Assembly: GCA_015655485.1 (NCBI GenBank)
Contig: JAATEZ010000455.1
Span: 1-11,605, forward strand
Length of the DNA stretch: 11,605 bases
Direction of reading: 5' to 3'
Source: Lactobacillales bacterium
Lineage (GTDB): Bacteria > Bacillota > Bacilli > Lactobacillales > Vagococcaceae
A program made the position numbers and the translations under genes. Shown one piece after another: positions 6,249 to 11,605 of this stretch. Every line of letters starts with the position of its first letter. Position 1 is the stretch's first letter. Under the pieces are notes generated by a model. That model was not told the origin of the DNA and did not search any database. It saw nothing but the letters and a program-made list of their open reading frames with translations.

Positions 6249-8192
6249 TTACGAATCTTTCCGGTATAAGGCTTTAGGTTTACCATACCACCAATTGCCA
6301 AGAACTTTTTGGACCCAAGGAATCACCCAACGGTCTAAACCTACAGCTCTTCCAGAACCATTCATTAATGCAATAGCAACAAAAACAAACCAAATATTGA
6401 CCCAGTAAAACATACCAGAAAGACTAAAAGCAACAACTAATGCAATAGTAGCGGCATTACAAAGCCATGTAAACAAACCAGCAATAATTGCCAAAGCCAA
6501 TAGGATTTCAAAGATTGTCATAAATTTTTGGAAGAATAGAGCTACTTCTTTATTGGGAATGAAAAATTCCATAATAGAAGAAAACCATTTAGGCATTTTT
6601 TCAAAAATAAGCATAGGAGTTTCCCCATAAGCATAACTTAAACCAAAATGAGCCGCGGCTTCAGTAGCTTGTCCACTAGTTGCAGCATCAGTAACAGCTC
6701 CAGTTGCCGCTGTTGTAGCCTCTGCAGCAGCAGATCCGGCAGTTGCTGCTGCTTCTTGCAGCCAGGGGAAGGGAAAGACTATGGTATTTGTAAACCAGGA
6801 ACCTGTTCCAAACCAAGTACTCGGTTTGAAAGTTTGACCATCACCAATAACTTTTTTCATGGCTTCAACGAACCATACCGTACCGTAGAATACCCGTAAA
6901 GGTACCGACCAGAGAACATTGCCATAACGAGAGCTATGCCCTCGAGTCACATTTCGATCGTCTTTGATATGAAAAAATTCATGCATCAGATATTGGAACA
7001 TATAATATCCAGAACGAATATCGAAGAAGTATTTCAAATTCACAATGTGTTTCATTATGATTGCAAGAAATCCGCTTAAATGGATTTTATCAAAGAGACA
7101 GGCAACTCCATATTTTGATCCTATAGAGACCATAAATCCTTGATAATTTCCATGAAATGATTGTTTTGGAGTATTATAAATATCAGCAATAATATTTGCC
7201 GCCGCTGTGTGTCCTGTTTGTTCAGCAGCTTGTACTATTTGAGGAGTAGCTTCATTTTTTTCTTCTTCATAGTATACTAGATCGCCTATAACATAAATAT
7301 GCTCATTTTCATGCCCCTTTGCTTCCATAAATTCATTGGCACAGAGCCTCTTGTTTCGTCCTGTTTCAAGTTCAAATTCATCCGCGTCGCTGGTTCCTTC
7401 AACACCAGCAGTCCAAATTAAAGTGTGGGTAGGAATAGTTTCGCCAGATTTTAAACAAATGTGATCAGTATCAACTTCGACTATAGGTGAGTTCTTCAAA
7501 AGCTGGATATTTTTCTTTGCCATGAATCTTTCTGCTTTTGCTGCGTCATTGCGATCTAACATATTTAAAATTGTTGGAGCAGCTTCGACAACAATTAAAG
7601 AAATTTCATCCGTTGAAATTTTATTATCTTTTGCAAGGCGTTTTTTCCATTCCATCAACTCACCAGCCATTTCGATCCCGGTGAATCCTGAACCACAAAC
7701 AACAAAAGTAAGCATAGCTTTGCGTAATTTATCATCGGGTTCAATAGCAGCTTTGGCAACAGTCGATTGAATATGCTCTCTTAATTTTATAGAGTCGCTC
7801 ATTGACCACAAAGTAAAACCGTGTTCTTTAACTCCAGGTGTACCAAAGTCGTTTGGCTCGCCACCCATTCCAATAACTACATAGTCGTAAGGATAGCGTC
7901 CATTTTTAGTCATTACGACTTTGTTTTTTTTATCTATACTAGTGACAGTATCCGTAACTAAAGCTACATTTTTTCTCCGACAAAAAAGATGTTGTAAATC
8001 ATATTGGACAGCTTCTGGCTCCACCCTGCCACCAGCAACTTCATGTAATTCTGTCATCATTGTGTGATAGGAATGTCGATCTATCAAGGTGATGGTCACA
8101 TCAGTTTCTTTTTTTAATTTTTTTGAAAGTTTTTTTGCTGCTGCGACCCCTGCATACCCGGCTCCTAATACTACGATGTTTTTCTTAGTCAT
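6249..8192 (-). CDS. ndh2: Type II NADH dehydrogenase with C-terminal DoxX-like membrane domain (EET Ndh2)
   Basis: A 647-residue flavoprotein that oxidises NADH and reduces a membrane quinone without pumping protons. Residues 1-410 are the NDH-2 core: FAD fold VLGAGYAG (8-15), NADH fold VVCGSGFTG (164-172), FAD-contacting IYVIGD (299-304) and quinone-side motif TPQIVQAAEQTG (316-327). An Ala/Thr-rich low-complexity linker (about 480-515) leads to a membrane domain (about 550-630) with at least two hydrophobic helices and a DoxX-type ending, GSGRAVGLDRW (612-622). A single-domain NDH-2 is near 400 residues, so the extension is the hallmark of the EET-type enzyme, which serves a separate demethylmenaquinone pool. 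GGAGAG lies 9 bases before the ATG. It is first gene of the leftward arm and divergent from pplA. Possible Rex-like control is described under the intergenic sites. Confidence 0.9.
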   Translation of the reverse strand: MTKKNIVVLGAGYAGVAAAKKLSKKLKKETDVTITLIDRHSYHTMMTELHEVAGGRVEPEAVQYDLQHLFCRRKNVALVTDTVTSIDKKNKVVMTKNGRYPYDYVVIGMGGEPNDFGTPGVKEHGFTLWSMSDSIKLREHIQSTVAKAAIEPDDKLRKAMLTFVVCGSGFTGIEMAGELMEWKKRLAKDNKISTDEISLIVVEAAPTILNMLDRNDAAKAERFMAKKNIQLLKNSPIVEVDTDHICLKSGETIPTHTLIWTAGVEGTSDADEFELETGRNKRLCANEFMEAKGHENEHIYVIGDLVYYEEEKNEATPQIVQAAEQTGHTAAANIIADIYNTPKQSFHGNYQGFMVSIGSKYGVACLFDKIHLSGFLAIIMKHIVNLKYFFDIRSGYYMFQYLMHEFFHIKDDRNVTRGHSSRYGNVLWSVPLRVFYGTVWFVEAMKKVIGDGQTFKPSTWFGTGSWFTNTIVFPFPWLQEAAATAGSAAAEATTAATGAVTDAATSGQATEAAAHFGLSYAYGETPMLIFEKMPKWFSSIMEFFIPNKEVALFFQKFMTIFEILLALAIIAGLFTWLCNAATIALVVAFSLSGMFYWVNIWFVFVAIALMNGSGRAVGLDRWVIPWVQKVLGNWWYGKPKALYRKDS

Positions 8193-8233
8193 CGTTTATT
8201 TCTCTCCCTCTGTTAGTATTTCAAATAATCTTA

Positions 8234-8251
8234 AAATGAATAAAGGCACAA
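8234..8251. promoter_or_regulatory. Rex-like half-conserved site at the ndh2 transcription start
   Basis: AAATGAATAAAGGCACAA fits TTGTGAAWWWWTTCACAA in 9 of 14 specified positions, with the CACAA end intact and an AT-only centre. It lies immediately downstream of the expected ndh2 start site near 8254, where a bound repressor would block transcription. Chance occurrence in AT-rich DNA is a real alternative. Confidence 0.3.
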
Positions 8252-8260
8252 TTCATGATT

Positions 8261-8289
8261 ATTATAAAGCTATTTTCTGAGTTTGTCTA
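8261..8289 (-). promoter_or_regulatory. Promoter of the leftward ndh2 arm
   Basis: On the minus strand TAGACA (8284-8289; 5 of 6 to consensus) is followed by a 17-base spacer and a perfect TATAAT (8261-8266). This gives a leader of about 60 bases before the ndh2 ATG. The -35 overlaps the short palindrome TCTAATTAGA (8286-8295). Confidence 0.7.
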
Positions 8290-8357
8290 ATTAGAATCTT
8301 TCTTATTTTCTTTTTATTATTTAAAAATGTCAAAACTTATTTGTAAAAACAGAAAAA

Positions 8358-8375
8358 TTGTGAAAAAAGTCACTT
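8358..8375. promoter_or_regulatory. Rex-like or Crp/Fnr-like operator upstream of pplA
   Basis: TTGTGAAAAAAGTCACTT has a perfect left half (TTGTGAA) and TCAC in the right half, with the TGTGA-N6-TCAC spacing. It matches the Rex consensus TTGTGAAWWWWTTCACAA and equally the TGTGA-N6-TCACA pattern of Crp/Fnr-family proteins. It ends 6 bases before the pplA -35, centred near -50. The sequence does not decide between the two families. Confidence 0.5.
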
Positions 8376-8381
8376 AAAATC

Positions 8382-8410
8382 TTGATTGAGAATGGATTCT
8401 AGGTTAAAAT
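8382..8410 (+). promoter_or_regulatory. Promoter of pplA
   Basis: TTGATT (8382-8387), a 17-base spacer and TAAAAT (8405-8410) form a good vegetative promoter. Transcription would start near 8417, giving a leader of about 60 bases. Confidence 0.7.
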
Positions 8411-8432
8411 ACAAGTTGGAAAGAAGTTTTTT

Positions 8433-8450
8433 GATTGAACTTTTTCACAA
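8433..8450. promoter_or_regulatory. Second Rex-like site in the pplA leader
   Basis: GATTGAACTTTTTCACAA carries a perfect right half (TTCACAA) and a TGA core in the left half at the correct spacing. It lies downstream of the pplA start site, a typical position for a repressor. With the site at 8358-8375 it brackets the pplA promoter. Confidence 0.35.
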
Positions 8451-8477
8451 AAATCATAAAAAAAGGTGGGAAAAGAA

Positions 8478-9383
8478 ATGAAAATGAAAAAATTGGTTAC
8501 GGGGTTTACTTTACTGGCTTTTTCTGTTTTAGTTTTAACGGCTTGCGGCGGAAACAACAGCACCAAAACAAGTGATTCTAGCTCAACGGCTGCTTCATCT
8601 GTTGCATCTTCGTCTTCTGAGGCTAAAAAAACAGCAGGAGCAGATTTGCAAGATGGTACCTATACGTTGGAAGAAAAAAATTTCGATGAAAATGGGTGGA
8701 AGGTAACGTTCTCTATTACAGTAGCTGATGGAAAAATAACGAAATCGACTTATGACTATCTTAACGCTGATGGAGAGAAAAAATCTGAAGATGCTGATTA
8801 TCAAAAACAAATGAAGGCAAAATCAGGCGTGGGCCCAGCAGACTATATTCCAGAACTAAACCAAAGTTTGATTGATTCTCAAACAGCAGATGGTGTAGAA
8901 GTGGTCACAGGGGCTACCCATTCTTCAGAATCGTTTAAAAATTATGCGCAACAATTGATTCAAGCAGCTCAAGCAGGCAATACCGCTGTGATTGAAATTG
9001 ATAATGGAGCAGATTTAAAAGATGGAACTTACACATTGGATGAAAAAAATGATTCTAATGGATATCACGTAACTTTCTCAATAACGGTAGCTGGCGGAAA
9101 AATAACAGAGTCGAAATTTGATAATGTTAATGCTGCTGGAGAATCTAAAGCGGATGATGCCGACTATAATAAAAATATGAAAGCAAAATCAGGGATTGGA
9201 CCTAAGGAATATCTTGCTAAATTTAATGAAGAGTTAGTTTCAAAGGGAGATCCTTCTGAAATTGATGTCGTGACTGGCGCAACACATTCCTTCCATACTT
9301 TTCAAACGTATGCTGAGCAATTGATCAACGCTGCTGAAAAAGGAAATACAGCTACTATTACAGTAGATAATATTGTGACTGAG
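8478..9383 (+). CDS. pplA: Extracellular electron transfer lipoprotein with two FMN-binding domains
   Basis: A 301- to 302-residue surface lipoprotein (stop codon at 9384-9386). The start at 8478 follows AGGTGG by 8 bases; the upstream GTG at 8466 overlaps that ribosome site. The signal peptide ends in lipobox LTAC with Cys23 as the lipidated residue. A Ser/Ala/Thr-rich tether (28-50) follows. Then come two tandem FMN-binding domains (about 55-170 and 178-298), each with DGTYTL, a KAKSG(V/I)GP turn and the flavinylation motif. The motifs are EVVTGAT (141-147) and DVVTGAT (263-269), so FMN is expected covalently on Thr147 and Thr269, a modification made by ApbE-type transferases (FmnB). The protein is thought to pass electrons to Fe(III), flavins or electrodes outside the cell. 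It is the first gene of the rightward arm, divergent from ndh2, with its own terminator. Peptide pheromone release from its leader is reported in Listeria; nothing here tests that. Confidence 0.9.
8640..9365 (+). repeat. Tandem domain duplication within pplA
   Basis: Two units of about 120 codons share the same order of motifs: DL(Q/K)DGTYTL, (K/H)VTFSITVA-GKIT, DADY-K-MKAKSG, VVTGATHS, YA-QLI-AA-GNTA. The DNA has diverged more than the protein, so the duplication is old and not a recent slippage event. Confidence 0.75.
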
Positions 9384-9411
9384 TAATTTAAGTGGATTAT
9401 CTAATTAAAAG

Positions 9412-9444
9412 CAAGCCTTGGAGGAAACTGAGGCTTGTTTTTTT
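9412..9444 (+). terminator. Intrinsic terminator between pplA and dmkA
   Basis: CAAGCCT (9412-9418) pairs with AGGCTTG (9431-9437), extended by G-T pairs, and is followed by seven T residues. This is a clear terminator placed 22 bases before the dmkA start. No separate dmkA promoter is visible, so dmkA likely relies on partial readthrough, giving more PplA than DmkA. Confidence 0.8.
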
Positions 9445-9465
9445 CAAAGTACAGAAAGGAGAAAA

Positions 9466-10410
9466 ATGACATTATCTGTTTTTTTTAAATTAGTAGAGAT
9501 TCAAACGAAATTAGCTAGTATTTTCCCGTTTATTATAGGAGTTTTATTTTCAATTTATTATTTTCATCGAATCAATTGGTTTCTGACGATTATTTTTTTT
9601 GCAGCATTGTTTGTTTTTGACATGACTACGACAGCTATAAACAATTATATGGATTATCATAAAGCTAAGGATGAAATGTATAAAAACGAGGTAAATATCG
9701 TTGGACAAGCGGGACTTTCAGATAAACTAGTTAGAAATTTGATTATTGGAATGTTGGCTTTTGTAGGACTTGTTGGCGGTTATTTAGTCTATTGCACTGG
9801 ATGGCTAATACTGATTATGGGAGGAATTTGCTGTTTCATTGGTATTTTTTATACATTTGGTCCCATTCCATTGTCCAGAATGCCCTTAGGAGAAGCTTTC
9901 AGTGGTTTGACTATGGGATTGGGGATTTTTTTGATCACTATTTTTGTTAATGGTTTTGAGAGTGATTTTTTAACTTTGACTTTTAAAAATTGGCGAGTAT
10001 ATTTTTCAGCTGATTTAAAATCATTGATTGTAGTAGTTTGGGCTTCTTTGCCAATGGTTTTCACTATAGCTAACATCATGTTAGCTAACAATTTATGTGA
10101 TTTGGATGAAGATGTGAAAAATCACCGCTATACTTTGCCATTCTACATTGGGAAAAGCAACGGTATAGCTTTATTTGATTTTTTGATGTTCAGCTGTTAT
10201 GGAGTGATTGTCATTGGTATTTTCTTCAATATTTACCATTGGGCTATGCTAGTTGTCTTTTTTAGTTTACCATTTATTCTAAACAATGTGCGCGCCTTCA
10301 ACAAAAAGCAAGTAAAGGCTGACACATTTGCTATATCAATAAAAAATTTAGTGCTGTTTAATACTAGTCAAATTGTTGGGTTATTATTGAGCTTGTTATT
10401 GGTGCGGTGA
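9466..10410 (+). CDS. dmkA: UbiA-type prenyltransferase for the EET demethylmenaquinone
   Basis: A 314-residue membrane prenyltransferase of the UbiA/MenA family. By locus it attaches the DmkB-made chain to 1,4-dihydroxy-2-naphthoate, giving demethylmenaquinone for Ndh2. The ATG at 9466 is chosen because AAGGAG lies 4-5 bases upstream and the protein then starts like other family members; an upstream in-frame TTG at 9418 would lie inside the pplA terminator. The first aspartate-rich motif is NNYMDYHKAKDE (59-70) and the second is NNLCDLDEDVKNHRYTL (208-224); these bind Mg2+ and prenyl diphosphate. Eight or so hydrophobic segments span the rest. It is downstream of pplA and convergent with birA. 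The sequence alone cannot separate DmkA from a housekeeping MenA; the context decides. Confidence 0.87.
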   Translation: MTLSVFFKLVEIQTKLASIFPFIIGVLFSIYYFHRINWFLTIIFFAALFVFDMTTTAINNYMDYHKAKDEMYKNEVNIVGQAGLSDKLVRNLIIGMLAFVGLVGGYLVYCTGWLILIMGGICCFIGIFYTFGPIPLSRMPLGEAFSGLTMGLGIFLITIFVNGFESDFLTLTFKNWRVYFSADLKSLIVVVWASLPMVFTIANIMLANNLCDLDEDVKNHRYTLPFYIGKSNGIALFDFLMFSCYGVIVIGIFFNIYHWAMLVVFFSLPFILNNVRAFNKKQVKADTFAISIKNLVLFNTSQIVGLLLSLLLVR

Positions 10411-10445
10411 AAAGGTCGGGCTGATATTTTCCTGACCCTTTTCTA
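10411..10445. terminator. Bidirectional terminator between convergent dmkA and birA
   Basis: AAAGGTCGGG (10411-10420) pairs with CCTGACCCTTT (10431-10441) through about 10 bp with one bulged C and one G-T pair, around a 10-base loop. Short T-runs flank it on both strands. It begins right after the dmkA stop. Confidence 0.6.
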
Positions 10446-10454
10446 TGGGAAAAA

Positions 10455-11432
10455 CTAATAGATTTTTTTGAGGCTGATTTCTCCAGAAGAAAGAGAAATT
10501 TTTTCCTGGTTTTCTAAAAGAACGATCAATTCTCCTTTGTTTCCAATATCAATAGCCTGACCAGTTTGTTCATGGTCATGATAAGTAAAAGAGACTTCTT
10601 TACCGATGACAAAAGAACGTTTCCGATATTCCTCTAGATAATGTTTTTCAGGTAACTCTTGTAGAAGCTGATAGAACTGGTTTAAAATTTCTCCAATCAA
10701 TTGATTACGCGAGCATGTAGGTTCTTGGGTAGAGAAAATTGAACCTGCTTTTTTCTTGATTGAATTTGGAAATGAATCTTGTGGGATAGAAAAATTGATG
10801 CCGATTCCAATAATAATTGATGAAATAGTATTAGTTTCAAAATCTGATAAAGCCTCAGAAAGGATACCACATACCTTTTTATCGTTTATGTAAAGATCAT
10901 TCACCCATTTTACTGAAACAGGGATCTGAGTAATCTTTTCAATCGCATGTGATATAGCTACTGCAGTTATAAGGGTATATTGAGTTGGTTCTATTAAATT
11001 AGGATCAGGATGAAGCAAAAAACTGAAGTAAATTCCTTTTTCATCAGCTGCAAAAAAATCTCTACCAAACCTCCCTTTGGTTGCGGTTTGTTTATTCGTT
11101 ACAAGTACAGTATTATCAGCTGCTCCTCTAATAGCCGCCAGTTTTAATACTTTATTGGTTGAATCAACTTCTTTGGTCACTTGGATTGTTAATTTTGGTG
11201 TTGTTTTTTTTAGATAATAAACGATTCCTTCCTTTGAAAGTATGTCATCAGGGATATACAGGTATCCCTTATTTGTGCTACTGATTATTTGGTGCCCTTC
11301 TTTTTTTAGTTGATTTACTGCTTTCCAGATTGCTGTACGAGAAACTTGAAGCTTTTTAGCCATTTCTTCTCCAGAGATGTAAGCTGGAGCTTTGTTTAAT
11401 AGGATTTCCAGTACGTAGTTTTTTGTGGTCAT
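10455..11432 (-). CDS. birA: Biotin-protein ligase and probable biotin repressor
   Basis: A 325-residue bifunctional BirA. It forms biotinyl-AMP, attaches biotin to carrier proteins such as acetyl-CoA carboxylase, and can repress biotin uptake or synthesis genes. The N-terminus is a winged helix-turn-helix (about 18-60; ISGEEMAKKLQVSRTAIWKAV). The ligase core has the biotinyl-AMP loop KGRFGRDFF (119-127), the biotin/ATP motif KWVNDLYINDKKVCGILSE (175-193, catalytic-type Lys near 186) and a C-terminal SH3-like domain (about 270-325). The loop reads GRFGR where many homologues have GRGR. The ATG at 11432 is chosen because AGGAG lies 6 bases upstream; the ATG at 11438 directly abuts that ribosome site. 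It is convergent with dmkA and unrelated to electron transfer. Confidence 0.9.
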   Translation of the reverse strand: MTTKNYVLEILLNKAPAYISGEEMAKKLQVSRTAIWKAVNQLKKEGHQIISSTNKGYLYIPDDILSKEGIVYYLKKTTPKLTIQVTKEVDSTNKVLKLAAIRGAADNTVLVTNKQTATKGRFGRDFFAADEKGIYFSFLLHPDPNLIEPTQYTLITAVAISHAIEKITQIPVSVKWVNDLYINDKKVCGILSEALSDFETNTISSIIIGIGINFSIPQDSFPNSIKKKAGSIFSTQEPTCSRNQLIGEILNQFYQLLQELPEKHYLEEYRKRSFVIGKEVSFTYHDHEQTGQAIDIGNKGELIVLLENQEKISLSSGEISLKKIY

Positions 11433-11455
11433 AAGCATCTCCTGATTTTTTCTTT

Positions 11456-11485
11456 ATTTTAGTCAAAAACAACAAGCGTTGTCAA
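11456..11485 (-). promoter_or_regulatory. Promoter of birA
   Basis: On the minus strand a perfect TTGACA (11480-11485) is followed by an 18-base spacer and TAAAAT (11456-11461). The leader to the ATG is about 17 bases. No BirA-type operator is seen. Confidence 0.65.
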
Positions 11486-11545
11486 CTGTTCAATAAAAAT
11501 TCATAATAATTCAGTCTTTAGTTGGATAAAAATCGGGTGAATTTC

Positions 11546-11554
11546 TGCTATATT
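11546..11554 (+). promoter_or_regulatory. Extended -10 promoter of the gene at the right edge
   Basis: TGCTATATT is an extended -10. The only -35 look-alike, TTGGAT (11522-11527), is 21 bases away and too far. It would give a leader of about 33 bases to the ATG at 11594. Confidence 0.45.
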
Positions 11555-11593
11555 AAGTGAATAAAATGGAAAGGATATGAGGAGAGAAATCTA

Positions 11594-11605
11594 ATGGAAA
11601 AAAAA
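11594..11605 (+). CDS. Start of a rightward gene cut by the window edge
   Basis: ATG at 11594 follows AGGAG (11580-11584) by 9 bases and an extended -10 element further up. Only four codons (MEKK) are present, so the product cannot be identified. The upstream ATG at 11577 is stopped after five codons and overlaps the ribosome site. It is divergent from birA. Confidence 0.55.

Noticed and set aside
6648..6899. Ser/Cys-rich 83-residue open frame on the plus strand
   Set aside because: It is the antisense shadow of the Ala/Thr-rich linker region of ndh2 and has no ribosome site.
8089..8280. 63-residue rightward frame spanning the ndh2 start and control region
   Set aside because: It covers the ndh2 N-terminus and promoter in antisense and lacks a ribosome site.
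8595..8810. 71-residue leftward frame inside pplA
   Set aside because: Antisense to the strongly supported FMN-binding lipoprotein, with no supporting signals.
9849..10091. 80-residue leftward frame inside dmkA
   Set aside because: Shadow of a membrane-protein coding frame; no ribosome site or recognisable domain.
1..11605. CRISPR arrays, tRNA/rRNA genes, insertion sequences, attachment sites
   Set aside because: No regularly spaced repeats, cloverleaf or rRNA sequence, transposase or integrase genes, or terminal inverted repeats were seen.

Overview
The window is AT-rich DNA with strong AGGAG-type ribosome binding sites, short intergenic gaps and compact sigma-A promoters. This points to a low-GC Firmicute, most likely a member of the Lactobacillales in the Enterococcaceae/Carnobacteriaceae area. 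The genus is inferred from gene content and cannot be fixed from the sequence alone.

The core (about 4.1-10.4 kb) is a flavin-based extracellular electron transfer (FLEET/EET) locus like the one described in Listeria monocytogenes. It is arranged as two divergent arms around a 285-bp control region. The leftward arm is ndh2 (membrane type II NADH dehydrogenase with a C-terminal DoxX-like domain), eetA (NusG domain II membrane protein), eetB (Gx transporter-type membrane protein) and dmkB (polyprenyl diphosphate synthase). The rightward arm is pplA (lipoprotein with two FMN-binding domains) and dmkA (UbiA-type prenyltransferase). Inferred flow: DmkB and DmkA make a dedicated demethylmenaquinone, Ndh2 passes electrons from NADH to it, EetA/EetB help carry electrons across the membrane, and flavinylated PplA delivers them to extracellular acceptors. 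The flavin transporter (FmnA) and flavin transferase (FmnB/ApbE) that usually complete the system are not in the window.

Left flank: a leftward promoter with a perfect operator-like palindrome fires off the window start. It is followed by a rightward ZIP metal transporter and glutathione reductase (gor), then a leftward citrate synthase that converges on gor across a shared hairpin. Right flank: a leftward birA (biotin-protein ligase/repressor) converges on dmkA. The first codons of a rightward gene begin at 11594.

Regulatory structure is rich. There are good divergent promoters for ndh2 and pplA. TTGTGA-N6-TCACAA-like sites around them resemble Rex (NADH-sensing) or Crp/Fnr-family operators. 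Intrinsic terminators sit inside both arms (ndh2/eetA and pplA/dmkA), suggesting that the terminal electron-carrying proteins are made in excess over downstream genes.
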